A DNA stretch of 60,000 nt from Strigamia acuminata (Eukaryota; Arthropoda; Chilopoda; Geophilomorpha; Linotaeniidae). Made by a program: the position numbers and the translations under genes. Numbering within the stretch: position 1 is the first letter of the stretch; every line of letters starts with the position of its first letter. Where the stretch lies: positions 18,876,427 through 18,936,426 of the forward strand of contig OX442315.1 of NCBI GenBank assembly GCA_949358305.1, in the 5' to 3' direction. Below, in pieces: positions 12,659 to 24,757 of the stretch. The notes below the pieces were generated by a model, which was given only the letters and a program-made list of their open reading frames with translations, ran no database searches and was not told the origin of the DNA.

Positions 12659-13051
12659 TCAAAGGGTGGTTTGCAAGGCAGGTGTATCATTAACTCTTCC
12701 TTGCGTTTTTCTAGCTGGTTCTTGATCTTTAACAGCTGACATTTCCTCGTCTGGTTTCCCATTGGCTTTTCTCATGCAATTTTCATCGTTTTCCACATCG
12801 TCCTTCTCCGGCGTGGAAATGCTCGAGCCCTTTTTGCCTTCGACGAAAGTCGGATTGTCGAATAATCCCGATCGTCGTCTCGACCTTTGCTTAAAACGAC
12901 CCGAGCGACTTACGGACATTCCGCGGTTCCTCGATCGCTCCAAGTTGGGCGGCTCGTCGCTCCAGTCGTCAAGAGCTTCGGGACACTCGGTGTTCTGAAT
13001 GACAGGCGAGCTCTTCTGTTTGGGTTTAAATATCCTCCAAAAATATGCCAT
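12659..13051 (-). CDS. PRR15-family small protein
   Basis: A single open frame of 130 codons begins at the ATG at 13049-13051 (MAYFWRIFKPKQKSS). The frame upstream of it opens only with a TTG, so this ATG is the natural start. The core SVSRSGRFKQRSRRRSGLFD, followed shortly by NPTF, matches the only strongly conserved block of vertebrate PRR15/PRR15L (SNSGRFK, basic run, NPxxF). The short aromatic-basic N-terminus (FWRIFKPK) also resembles that family. The rest is low-complexity, acidic and polar, with no membrane segment. PRR15 proteins are small and poorly understood, linked to epithelial differentiation and trophoblast biology. GC content is higher than the flanks, supporting real coding. 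An upstream intron in the 5' UTR cannot be excluded. Confidence 0.72.
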   Translation of the reverse strand: MAYFWRIFKPKQKSSPVIQNTECPEALDDWSDEPPNLERSRNRGMSVSRSGRFKQRSRRRSGLFDNPTFVEGKKGSSISTPEKDDVENDENCMRKANGKPDEEMSAVKDQEPARKTQGRVNDTPALQTTL

Positions 13052-15613
13052 TTCAGATCGATTTGATGTCCTCTCAATCAAAGTTTGTAGGTGTCAGTGC
13101 GAACTAAAGTTGGCTCATTGCACCACGTCTACGAGGGACGTGCAGGTGATATCTAACTGCGATAGCGCATGACATGAATAGTTTCTCTCGCCAGACACCT
13201 GAGCTCTACAAAATGGAACAAACTTGAAATAATGGGATTGGTCGAGCCCACAGGTACGCCAATGGGAATAAAGCCGCCAAATCCAAGGTAGGTGCTTGCA
13301 CGGCCGATACACGTCGATGCCGATGCCTACGTAACACAATATTGCTAGATAAACTAAAATAGTAAAATATTCATATTTTTGTGGAAAACAATCGAAAAAG
13401 AAGATAATGGTGAAATATAGGATTAAGATTAAATATGTTTTTGATGGTCACGCTCTTTTAATTTTGAAGATCAAGTGTGATGAAAATAGCTATTAAAAAT
13501 AATAATCGGTTAATTAAGAAAGTTAATCAGGTTATATTTTTTCCCACATCCTGGATCTGCATTCTGCAGTACAAGTGAGTTAGGCGGTGCTCCTGGAGCT
13601 AATTCATAATACCTAAGACAACACATTTCTCATGTTTATTGTTTATGATTATGGGCTGAAAATTTGAGCGTAAAGGATGCAGCTCACCTTTGCACCAGTT
13701 TTGAAACAACTATCTACTACACTTTGACCTCTAGCATGTCAAATCATCGCGTCATCGCGACATTTAACTAATTGCGTACAAATATAATTAGTCGTGCTTC
13801 TAAATACTGTAATAAATATATAATTTTTTTTCATCTCATGTTGTGATGACTTGTATGGAAATTGTATTTTATTCTGTGATTAAAACACCATGATTAAACG
13901 TTGACATAATGTTATTCAAGACGAATTTTGATGTGTATTGTTTTCAGGTCAAGACCATGTTTATTCTAACTAAAAATTAATTGAGGTCAGTACGCTAGCT
14001 GGCAAGGCAAACACAAGGCACGTAGTTGGAATTAAATGACATTTATATGATATATTTATTTTAATTTAATTTTTTTTTACTTGCACGCTAAAAACAGGTA
14101 AATATAATCAGTAAAAAAACTTTTCATTGCTCGGCTTCAAGGTCAAATTTAAATTTCTTACTAAAAATCAGTTTGGTATTTGTAGAGTCAAAGTTTTTTT
14201 TTAGGAAAGGCGAGAAGGAAGTCAATTTAATTCTCAACTTTATTTCTTACATATTCAAGTGCAAAGGTCTGTGGCCTTCACGTGTAATTGACGGTATTCT
14301 ATTGTTTTGCAGCTGTGTATTGGCCTTTGTGGTCAGTGGTCTCTATTTACTGATATATTACTTATTCTATTTTCTTTTTTATTTGTAAACAAACTGGAAA
14401 TATTTCTTTCAAGATATGTAAACGGAAATAAGAGATAAGTCGTATTACATTTCTCGGTAAATTTATTTTGTTTTTTATGCAAGACAAATTACATTTTATT
14501 TAATTCGAATGAACACACAAAAGTTACGTTAATTACGGACAATAAATTTACATTTTCCTCCGTAGTATTTTATGGTTAGTTAATGCTACACATTATATAA
14601 ATGATCAAGTTAGCTGCACTTTATTTTTTGTGGAAGATGAATATAGTTCGTCTGGCCTCAATCTCCATTAAAATCACATGAAATATCACTTATATTCACA
14701 CTGATGCATTTTTATCTTCATTTTTTTTTTAAAAGTTTCTCGTGATATAATCAAATTAAATTAACACTTTTTTAAAAATTTAATTTGTGCATTACTCAGA
14801 GTTGAACTTTAAGTACGAAACAAAATGTACACAACGTGCTGAAATTAAGTACAAAATGTGTTGTTTGTCTATCTATTTTTAAAAATATTTCTTGAGTTTG
14901 AAAATGAAAAAATAAAAAAATGATAAAAATAGATTATTCATAAAAATTGTTATTTCTGACATAAGATTTGTCATTGCATCCAGGTGACATGCAATACAAT
15001 ATTAAGAAAATATAAGTTCAAAATTTGTGGTGATTATTACAAACAAACAAATACGTTATTTATATTCACACACAGTAGTTCCGGGACAGATATTTTTTTT
15101 TTTTAAATTGGATAATAATTACGAATTTGAAGACAAGATTCAAAAAGTTGAATAGCTAATCAGCAGCAAATATTACACATTAAGTAAGCATAAAGTTAAA
15201 ATGTTTAAAATATTTTCATCATTCAAAAAACTTCATGGAGCATTATACGATTGATAACAAAACTGAGCAATTCAAGAACCTCCCTCATATTAAAATATAA
15301 GTCCATTAAACTCTCTTCACGTTCCAACATTTCTTATTACTTACATTTGAATTCCAATAAAATATTATGTACATTCCAACAACCATCTGCCATCTAAAAA
15401 TTGCATATAAAAATTGTGGGCTTTTAAAAAAATATTATAAATCTTCTTAAAAGGTTTTTAATTAAATAATCGAGGTAACAATAAAATTTCACAAAACGTT
15501 TATGACCAGGAAATGAAATGACTTTAATTTTAAACTAATCCAAAAAAATAAAAAAATAAAATAAAATAAAATAAAAATAAAGAAAGAAAGCATGTTTATG
15601 TAATCGTAACTTA
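13052..15613. other. intergenic, no gene seen
   Basis: The part at 13052-13340 is GC-richer and is probably the promoter or 5' UTR of the minus-strand PRR15-like gene. Beyond that the sequence is AT-rich with long A and T tracts and no frame with splice or homology support on either strand. The open frame at 14173-14388 is hydrophobic only because it reads T-rich DNA. Confidence 0.5.
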
Positions 15614-17530
<1,917 letters not shown>

Positions 17531-18150
17531 TCAAGTTGGCCACGGAAAAAGAATGAAAAGTTTACCGCAACTTAACGACGCAAGGGACGTTTACGATTAT
17601 GACGATTTATGTTGAATCGCGGAATTCATGTTGGTTCGGACGAAGGATGCGGAAAACCAACAGCAACACCCACACACTGCGAAATCTAGCTACGGCTTCC
17701 ACCTAGGCTTCCACGTGAGTGACATTGACTATAAACGTCATCTAGCGACGGAAGCCGCAAAATAAAACGTACAGAAGCGACACGAGCGGGTCTAACGGAG
17801 AATAGAAATTTCTCTATTTTTTCCCCCTCAAATAAGTTACTTGTTTATTTGGAAAATTTTATTCGTCATAATAATTTTTTTTCTTCTCCAGTTTAATTAA
17901 TTTAAAAAAAAACGATTAAAATATGAAACATCAACATGTCTATCGTGTTCCTCCCTAATTAATTTTTTTAAAGTGGCTATGTGGATATGAATATGTTGAT
18001 AATGACTGTTACTGAGTTTCTGCATTTTTGAGTTTAATATTAAACATTTATATTTTTATTTTCAATATAATATATAGCGCGACGTACGGTTCAAATTTCA
18101 AGTATACATAAGCTTATTGAATAATTGCAATTTTTAAAAACGTTCTTCCA
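17531..18150. other. upstream of ELAC1; no coding exon seen
   Basis: The GC-richer stretch at 17531-17780 is probably the ELAC1 5' UTR and promoter. From 17800 to 18150 the sequence is AT-rich and should include the 3' UTR of the minus-strand gene ending at 18151. Confidence 0.5.
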
Positions 18151-18701
18151 TCATTTTTCCTTCCAAATTGGCAATTTTGGTCCACCAATTTTCTGATCAT
18201 CTAAACGCCACAGAAATAAAATGAAAACAATATAATTAAGTTTATTCCTTTGAGATTACAGAAGAATTCAAGTCTGCTTCTGACTTGTGAGTGGTATATT
18301 GGTAAGGTACTTACAACACCAGAGATGAGTGCCTTTGGCATCCTGTACGGTACGCATTTTTTCTAGGAGCTGAATAATAATAATTTCATCGTGTTGCCCT
18401 TTGAGCAGTCGTGTATCTCGAAATTCCACAATTCGCCACCAATTTTACCTTAGCTTTTTATCTTTTTCTGGCAAATCGTTTGGATCTCTCAACCTCAATC
18501 ACTCTTACACTCGGCTTTGAAATAATCCCAAATAATAAGCAATTACAAATCAAAGCAAATAAACGAATCTTCGTGCTTAGTTTCTTGGATTATTCTGAAA
18601 TGAATTCAGAGAAACTCAGAGATTGCTACCGAAGTAGTGACCAAGCAACTCTTTGAAGACTTTACTCACGTCTGGGACACTATCAATTCTTTTTATTTTT
18701 T
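18151..18701 (-). CDS. C-terminal exons of an unidentified minus-strand gene
   Basis: I do not recognise the protein. Three small exons join in phase with good splice signals: 18670-18701 (acceptor TTTTTATAG, donor GAC|GTGAGT), 18315-18369 (acceptor TTATTCAG, donor GTT|GTAAGTACC) and 18151-18200 (acceptor GCGTTTAG, ending TGA). They encode a C-terminus containing KIKRIDSVPDLLEKM, VQDAKGTHLWC and GGPKLPIWKEK. The three-way agreement of phase and splice sites argues that this is real. The upstream exon must end in phase 1; I could not fix it. Candidate coding stretches lie at 18750-18940 and 19455-19530 on the same strand. More exons could lie beyond the copia insertion. Confidence 0.55.
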
Positions 18702-18837
18702 CTATAAAAATAAATTGAACATAAAATAACACCCTTAACTGTAAATATAAAATATATCAAATAATTTGGTGACATATTTTAAAACAAAATCGGAAATTGT
18801 TTTAAATTCTGTATCCTGTAAAATATCAAAAACTCTT

Positions 18838-19085
18838 GCCATTCCGTGATTCCCAACAAATCCGATGAGATTGGATGATGTCACAAAACGCATTTGTTGC
18901 ATCGCAAGATCTATTGTTTCAATGGCATTATAATTAAAAGAAACATTTTAATAATAATTTTTTGCTTTGTTTTTACAATGATGCTCACTTTCGCTCGTTG
19001 TTATTGCAAAAAAATGCAATTTGCCTTGTTTAGGTTTTGTGACGTCACCCAATCTCGTTGGATTTCTTGGAAATCACGGGATGGC
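18838..19085. repeat. imperfect 52-bp inverted repeat, 144-bp spacer
   Basis: The minus strand of 18838-18889 and the plus strand of 19034-19085 match at 45 of 52 positions. In the same frame both arms read FVTSxNLxGFxGNHGMA, and the differences are silent or conservative (Ser/Pro, Ile/Val, Val/Leu). The left arm lies upstream of the C-terminal exons of the unidentified minus-strand gene. After the shared block the two arms diverge completely. Confidence 0.75.
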
Positions 19086-19687
19086 GCTACCTGCAAGGAA
19101 TTGCCTGTCATCTGTCGAGTATCGTCTTCTATTTTGTCACTGCTCTGAAGCAAAAGGTGTGTATGTCAATTCAATATATTTTTTTAGGATTTATATTTTC
19201 AAAAAGTGGAATGGTTATTTTCTTTATTTTTAGCGAGTTTCCGGTGAAACAACGGCGGCCATTTTCTGATGATAAAGATGGAAGCTCGGTAAGTCTATTT
19301 AAAATGTTCTGAAAATAAGAGCAAAAATGGAGACAGTGTATTAAATAGAGCTTATACAAATGGTAATCTCTTTTTTTTCTATGAAATCGAAATTTAATCA
19401 ATTTATTAACCTTTAAATTCAAAATGATTATCGTTCAATTATTTATTCATAAATATTAAATAATTGCATCCAGTGCAATTGCATTCCAGTGAAGTGCCGT
19501 ACACATATGCTCATATTGCTGATCAACAGCAAAAAGTGTCAAGAGAAAGTTACGTAATATAAAAAAAAATCGATAGTTCCCTAATTAACCCATCAATTCT
19601 CCTTTCAAAACTTAATATGAACATGCAAGAATTCATCCACAAACAAAACATAAAACAAAAAATCCAAAATGAAATAAAAACAGAAAA

Positions 19688-19872
19688 TGTGAAATGTATT
19701 TGGATCTTGCATTCGTGTTTTGATAAATGAACAGATTTAATCAAAGCGTGTAAACCATTACAAGCAGACGACAGAATGCGTAGTCACTTAGTAACGAAAC
19801 AAAACAACAGACACTGCGCTCTAGTGTCGTAACAAACACTAACTAGTTCTGACTGCATTATATCATCTCACA
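19688..19872 (-). repeat. 3' LTR of the copia element
   Basis: This 185-bp copy follows the polypurine tract in the direction of transcription. By eye it is identical to the LTR at 24568-24752. On the minus strand it begins TGTGAGATGATATAATGCAG, whose AT-rich GATATAAT could act as a TATA-like element. Confidence 0.95.
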
Positions 19873-19886
19873 AATCCCCCTTTATA
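19873..19886 (-). other. polypurine tract of the copia element
   Basis: The minus strand reads ATAAAGGGGGATT immediately upstream of the 3' LTR. This purine run is in the expected place for the primer of plus-strand DNA synthesis. Confidence 0.8.
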
Positions 19887-19959
19887 ATCCGTCAGAACTA
19901 ATTTCACAATTGGTAATAAACATTATCGTGTCACAAAATTGCAAAATTCTCTTCTTCTT

Positions 19960-22900
19960 TCAAGCTTTCTTTCTCATGTTCAGCAGGTTGACAAAGTCAT
20001 CGATCTTGTTTCCCGAGAGAGGCTTGGTAAGCGGGTCTGCGAGCATTTGCTCACTTGGCACGAAGTTCAACTTTATGTTGTTCAGCTCCACTTCGTCCCT
20101 CGCGAACATATATTTCCTCAATATATGCTTGGTCCGATCATGCTGTCCGGTCTCCTCGGAAATGAGAATGGTCGATCTGTTATCACAGAACACGTCGAGA
20201 CCGTACTGAGTTGTCTCCATCTGTAATTCGGCTATCAGACCCCGCAGCCACTTCAATTCCCGTACGCCCTCGCTAAGTGCCACCACTTCGGCTTCGCAAC
20301 TCGACATCGTCACCAATCTTTGTTTTTTCGCTTTCCAGCTGATGATTGATCCCCCATACAGGGTCAAGTACCCGCTGTGTGACTTAGCGTCTTTTCCCAC
20401 GCTCCAGCTAGCGTCGGTGAATAATTCTAAAGGCTTCCTGACTCTGTCGTAGAATAATCCGTAATGGGTGGTTCCATTGATGTACTTTAGTACTCTTCTC
20501 AATGCCGTCAGGTGCATCTCTTTGGGATTGCTGCTGTAAGTGCCCAGCTTGCTGACAGCGTAGGCCAGGTCTGGCCTTGTGCCTAACATCAGGTACATTA
20601 CACTCCCGAGCATCTCCTGGTACTGCTTCGGGTCTACCGGCGGTGATTTGCTATGGTTGTCCAAATCCTGGTCAGTTGCCATAGGAGATTTCTTTCCTTT
20701 GCAGCCAGTCATCTCATGCCGCTTAAGTATCTTGTTGGCATACTCCTCTTGTGTGAGTCTAATGCCATGTTTGCCAATCGTTATCCGCATGCCCAGGATG
20801 TGATTTGGCTCACCCATGTCGTCTAGTTTGAAGTATTTGCTGAGCTGTGCCATTTTAGCCTCTATTAATTGATCCGTCGATCCTATTGCGATAATGTCAT
20901 CCACAAAGACGCCCAATGCAAAATACTGTTTGTCCTTGATCCACATGTATATGCACGGATCTCCCTTGAGCTGTACTAGTCCCATCTTCTTGAGTTTCTC
21001 GTCCAGTTCCTTATTCCAACATCGTCCGGATTGCTTAAGTCCGTAGAGACTCTTATCCAGCACGCATACATAATCCTCGGCTCCCTCTTCTTCATATCCC
21101 TCAGGTTGAGTCATATGGATTACTTTATCCAGGAGTCCATATAAATAGGCGGTTTCAACGTCGTACTGTCTGAGCCGTAGTCGTTTTTTGGCTGCTATTG
21201 CCAATAACAGGCGTAGAGACTCTAGTTTCATGACTGGAGCAAATGTCCGATCGTAATCTTCGCCCGGTTTCTGCGAATAACCCACAGCGACTAAACGAGC
21301 CTTGTATTTGCTCACACTCCCATCTAAATTCAGCTTGATTTTATAAATCCACTTGCATTTAATCGGCTTCTTGTCTTCAGTCGGTTTCTCTAAATGCCAT
21401 ACTCGATGCATGCGCATGGACTGCATTTCCTTATCCATCGCTGCTCGCCACATCTTGGCATCTGGACATGAGATTGCCTCTTGGTAGGAAGTTGGAGTGA
21501 TTAGTCGCGCCTTCCGTTTCATGCGCGCCACACATGTCGCATTCCAACGTCTTCCCCTCTCCGATCTGCGCGATATATACGCTGCATCTCGTCGTCTTAT
21601 TCTCTCCGATCTCCTGACTCCTCGGTGTTGCAACTCCTGTTCACGTCGCTCGTTCCTTTCGATGCGTTGCTGTTCCTTCACGGCCGCTTCCTGTCTGGTA
21701 GGCCTGCCCGGTCCACGCTCGCGTAGAACGACCGGCGGTGCGGGTGGCACCACAACTGGTTGCCTCGGCGCTTCCGCAACTTCCGGTTCATCTTCATCTT
21801 CAGCATCACTCTCAGTTTCATCGTCAATTTCGTCGTGCGCGTCTTCGTGCGCGTTTTCAATCTCATCAGGTGAGTCCTCGTCCTCATCGGCGGTTTCCCA
21901 CACTTCGGTTTCTTCTTCTTGTTCCTCGTTGTCGTCATCATCACTTGATTGCTCATGATCCTCATTATCATTCTTCCCCCCACTTAAAATCGGAAAAACG
22001 ACTAGATTGTCCGCGCTGTCTTCAGTTATCAGTTTTTTCGATTCTTTCTGTATTTGGGCGGTCCTAGCATCTTCAATAAAATACACGTCTCGAGTTTCGA
22101 TTATTCGGTTTTCATTTTCGTCAAAAATTCGGTAAGCCCGCCGACACATGGAGTAACCAACCATAATACCCGGTTTGGAGACTGGGTCCAATTTCTTTCG
22201 CATATGTTTGGGTATGTGCCTGTACGCTGCACATCCAAAAACGCGTAAGTGCATCCCGGATGGCTTCCTGTTATATCTCGCCTCATATGGCGTCGTCTTC
22301 GGATTGGCAGAAGTCGGAATTCGGTTGATTATATACACGGCTGTCGCCATCGCTTCCGGCCAAAAACCGTCTGGTAAAAGTGACCACTTGAGCATTGTTC
22401 TTGTCTTTTCAACAATGGTCCGATTATATCTTTCGACGACTCCGTTGCTCTTCGGTGAGAATGGCACTGTCTTCTCGTGCTTAATTCCACATTTAAGATA
22501 AATCTCTTTCGATCGTTCATTGACGAATTCTCCGCCATTATCCGTCCTTATTCTTTGCAATTTTAGTCCTGTCGACCTTTCCTCTCTAGCTCTGTGCTTT
22601 TCAATCTCTTCAAAAGCATCACTTTTCTCCCGAATTGCAGAAAAATACACGTATTTGGTGAAATCATCGACAATCACCAAAGCGTAATAACTGCCATCAT
22701 ATCCCCATGCTAATGGCCCACATAAATCTACGTGCCATAGCTCCAAAGGGCGTTTTGTTGTCGGTCCCGTTATGCGCTTAAACGCCTTTCTGGGTTGCCG
22801 CCCCTCAACGCATGCCCTGCATGGCGGTAATTTTTCTGGCCCAAAATTCACCCCCAAAACGAGTTTTCCGTCTCGTACCTGCTCAAGCTTTTGGTTGCTT

Positions 22901-24354
22901 GCGTGTCCCAAACGTCTGTGCCATAAAACTCTTTCTAGTCTTTTTGGCTCGTCATTGGTTTGATTGTGAGACGTCGGTGCTTCTTTGACAACATATGCGT
23001 CGACTTCCTCGCTGTGCACGCACGTTATCGCATCCAAAACGTACATCCGGTCTCTTTTCTGTGCCGTGGCCAGAATCATGTTTTGCTTGTTCGTCACAAT
23101 TGCCCGTGTGTCATCAAAAATCACTTTGAATCCTCGTTGCGCTAATTCGTATACAGAAATCAAATTTTCCCGCAACTTTGGAACATGTACAACATTCCCC
23201 ATTTCCAACTTCACGTTCCCCGTCGGCAATTTACTCCAAAGTGTGACCATGCCCTTTCCTGTCGACTTGCTCGACACTTGGTCCTCGGCAAGGTGCACTA
23301 CTCCTTCCTCGTGCTCGAAGTTTGTCAGAAATTCCCGATGCGATGTCATGTGAACAGTCGCGCCAGAGTCCAACAACCATTCCTGTGGCCCCAGCGAATT
23401 GGTCGAATGCTTTGTATGAAAAGCGTAGGTCCTATCCGTTCGTGCGTAAAAAAGTTCCCCTTGTTCCTCTTTTCGCTCCTCCTGTTTGGCGTAATTCGCC
23501 GTATTGCGTCCCCGTTGAGCGTCATGTCCACCCGTCGCTTTATTCTTGCAATTGCGTGCGAAGTGCCCCGGCTTTCCGCAGTTGTAACATCCACCGTTTC
23601 CCTTGGTGTTACTGGCGCTCGAAGTAGCATCTCCCGTACGTTTACTTCGGCAATCCCTGGCAAAGTGGCCCATTTTTCCACACTCGTAGCATTTAACGAT
23701 CTTGTCGCGTTTGCCACCGCGCGCACGTGCCTTGTACGCTTCCTCTTCATTAAATACGGGTCCGTCTTTTGCTTTATCCGTCGCCCATCGCTCTCGCACC
23801 TCCAGTGTGCGTCTCAAGTCGACTAGTCGCATGTCTCTTTGCGCTTGAAAAGTCTCAGCGATGCTCGAATATTTGTTGGTCAGTCCGTGTACCAAATAGT
23901 ACATCACCTCACTCTCGGCTATCGGTCGCCCCGCCGCCGCTGACCTCTTGCTTATGGCGACGATTCTGTTGATGTACTCTCCCACCAGCTCATTCCGGCC
24001 CATTTTGGCGCTGGTTAGCTCGTGACCTATGTCCACCTGTCTGTGCTGCACGTTTCCTCCGTGGTGCAATGCCAGGTCGTTCCATAACACCTTGGCTTTC
24101 TTTGTACCAACGTGTAGTCCCACCTGGTCAGGTGACAGCGTCGTCATGATGAGGCTCAGTGCAGTGGCATTATGTCTCTTCCATTTCTGCCACGCCGCCG
24201 CAGGTTGTGCATTCGGTTCATCCTTCCTGATGACCGGCTCCCACAGACCTTTGGAATCCAGCACTGCCTCCATCAACGTACTCCATATCACGTAATTCGT
24301 TTCATCCAGCAATGGTATTCGGTTGGCATTCGCCCCTTTCGGTTCCTCCGCCAT
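19960..24354 (-). CDS. copia-type Gag-Pol polyprotein, 1464 residues, intact
   Basis: One unbroken frame encodes Gag and Pol together. Residues 10-190 are the copia Gag core. Two CCHC zinc knuckles lie at 222-235 (CYECGKMGHFARDC) and 256-269. The aspartic protease has LLDSGAT (Asp329). The pre-integrase zinc region is at about 475-520 (LWHRRLGH, CRAC). The integrase DDE residues appear as HVDLCGP (Asp543), RTDNGGEF (Asp605) and GVVERYNR (Glu641). An acidic run fills 795-860. Reverse transcriptase spans about 975-1220, with YDVETAYL (Asp1065) and FVDDIIAIG (Asp1152-Asp1153). RNase H begins at TDAS (Asp1314), with Glu1354 in SSCEAE. Every catalytic residue I can check is present. The order protease-integrase-RT-RNase H is diagnostic of Ty1/copia (Pseudoviridae) rather than gypsy elements. 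The long plus-strand open frames here are antisense shadows. Confidence 0.97.
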   Translation of the reverse strand: MAEEPKGANANRIPLLDETNYVIWSTLMEAVLDSKGLWEPVIRKDEPNAQPAAAWQKWKRHNATALSLIMTTLSPDQVGLHVGTKKAKVLWNDLALHHGGNVQHRQVDIGHELTSAKMGRNELVGEYINRIVAISKRSAAAGRPIAESEVMYYLVHGLTNKYSSIAETFQAQRDMRLVDLRRTLEVRERWATDKAKDGPVFNEEEAYKARARGGKRDKIVKCYECGKMGHFARDCRSKRTGDATSSASNTKGNGGCYNCGKPGHFARNCKNKATGGHDAQRGRNTANYAKQEERKEEQGELFYARTDRTYAFHTKHSTNSLGPQEWLLDSGATVHMTSHREFLTNFEHEEGVVHLAEDQVSSKSTGKGMVTLWSKLPTGNVKLEMGNVVHVPKLRENLISVYELAQRGFKVIFDDTRAIVTNKQNMILATAQKRDRMYVLDAITCVHSEEVDAYVVKEAPTSHNQTNDEPKRLERVLWHRRLGHASNQKLEQVRDGKLVLGVNFGPEKLPPCRACVEGRQPRKAFKRITGPTTKRPLELWHVDLCGPLAWGYDGSYYALVIVDDFTKYVYFSAIREKSDAFEEIEKHRAREERSTGLKLQRIRTDNGGEFVNERSKEIYLKCGIKHEKTVPFSPKSNGVVERYNRTIVEKTRTMLKWSLLPDGFWPEAMATAVYIINRIPTSANPKTTPYEARYNRKPSGMHLRVFGCAAYRHIPKHMRKKLDPVSKPGIMVGYSMCRRAYRIFDENENRIIETRDVYFIEDARTAQIQKESKKLITEDSADNLVVFPILSGGKNDNEDHEQSSDDDDNEEQEEETEVWETADEDEDSPDEIENAHEDAHDEIDDETESDAEDEDEPEVAEAPRQPVVVPPAPPVVLRERGPGRPTRQEAAVKEQQRIERNERREQELQHRGVRRSERIRRRDAAYISRRSERGRRWNATCVARMKRKARLITPTSYQEAISCPDAKMWRAAMDKEMQSMRMHRVWHLEKPTEDKKPIKCKWIYKIKLNLDGSVSKYKARLVAVGYSQKPGEDYDRTFAPVMKLESLRLLLAIAAKKRLRLRQYDVETAYLYGLLDKVIHMTQPEGYEEEGAEDYVCVLDKSLYGLKQSGRCWNKELDEKLKKMGLVQLKGDPCIYMWIKDKQYFALGVFVDDIIAIGSTDQLIEAKMAQLSKYFKLDDMGEPNHILGMRITIGKHGIRLTQEEYANKILKRHEMTGCKGKKSPMATDQDLDNHSKSPPVDPKQYQEMLGSVMYLMLGTRPDLAYAVSKLGTYSSNPKEMHLTALRRVLKYINGTTHYGLFYDRVRKPLELFTDASWSVGKDAKSHSGYLTLYGGSIISWKAKKQRLVTMSSCEAEVVALSEGVRELKWLRGLIAELQMETTQYGLDVFCDNRSTILISEETGQHDRTKHILRKYMFARDEVELNNIKLNFVPSEQMLADPLTKPLSGNKIDDFVNLLNMRKKA

Positions 24355-24554
24355 CTTGTCGTTTTATCGACTTATCAACGTCCAGTTGGCACGCTCGGCA
24401 AGGAAAGAACAGGTTTGAGCCAATTATCGAACTCAGAAAACGAAAAAAAAAAACGATCGTACTCACGGTCACGCGCTTTACACTCTTCTGTCTGCGCTCG
24501 CCATCGATTAATTTTCACTCAAAACTCGCCCACAAATGCTATAAACCAACCGTA

Positions 24555-24565
24555 CTCTGCTACCA
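24555..24565 (-). other. primer-binding site for initiator tRNA-Met
   Basis: Two bases inside the 5' LTR, the minus strand reads TGGTAGCAGAG, which is the complement of the 3' end of eukaryotic initiator methionine tRNA (CTCTGCTACCA). The match is 11 of 11 to the tRNA as I know it. Copia proper uses an internal tRNA-iMet fragment, whereas this site pairs with the intact 3' end. Confidence 0.8.
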
Positions 24566-24567
24566 CT

Positions 24568-24752
24568 TGTGAAATGTATTTGGATCTTGCATTCGTGTTT
24601 TGATAAATGAACAGATTTAATCAAAGCGTGTAAACCATTACAAGCAGACGACAGAATGCGTAGTCACTTAGTAACGAAACAAAACAACAGACACTGCGCT
24701 CTAGTGTCGTAACAAACACTAACTAGTTCTGACTGCATTATATCATCTCACA
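24568..24752 (-). repeat. 5' LTR of the copia element
   Basis: This 185-bp copy precedes the primer-binding site and the 201-bp leader before the Gag-Pol ATG at 24354. It is identical to the left LTR by eye over its full length. Confidence 0.95.
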
Positions 24753-24757
24753 GAAAA

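Larger units (their letters stand above)
19688..24752 (-). mobile_element. full-length Ty1/copia LTR retrotransposon
   Basis: The element is bounded by two 185-bp direct LTRs (19688-19872 and 24568-24752) that I read as identical. They begin TGTGA and end TCACA. The 5-bp target duplication gaaaa flanks both sides (19683-19687 and 24753-24757). It is transcribed on the minus strand, so the right LTR is the 5' LTR. A primer-binding site, a polypurine tract and an uninterrupted Gag-Pol frame are all present. Identical LTRs imply insertion too recent for substitutions to accumulate. It lies in AT-rich DNA between the unidentified minus gene and the 3' end of protease SP1, with no exon visibly interrupted. 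Confidence 0.96.

Noticed and set aside
21497-21958. Ser/Cys/Arg-rich plus-strand open frame of 153 codons
   Set aside because: It is antisense to the acidic, low-complexity part of the copia Gag-Pol frame; the repeats explain its length.
23185-23826. 213-codon plus-strand open frame
   Set aside because: Antisense shadow of the copia Gag/protease region; no independent coding evidence.
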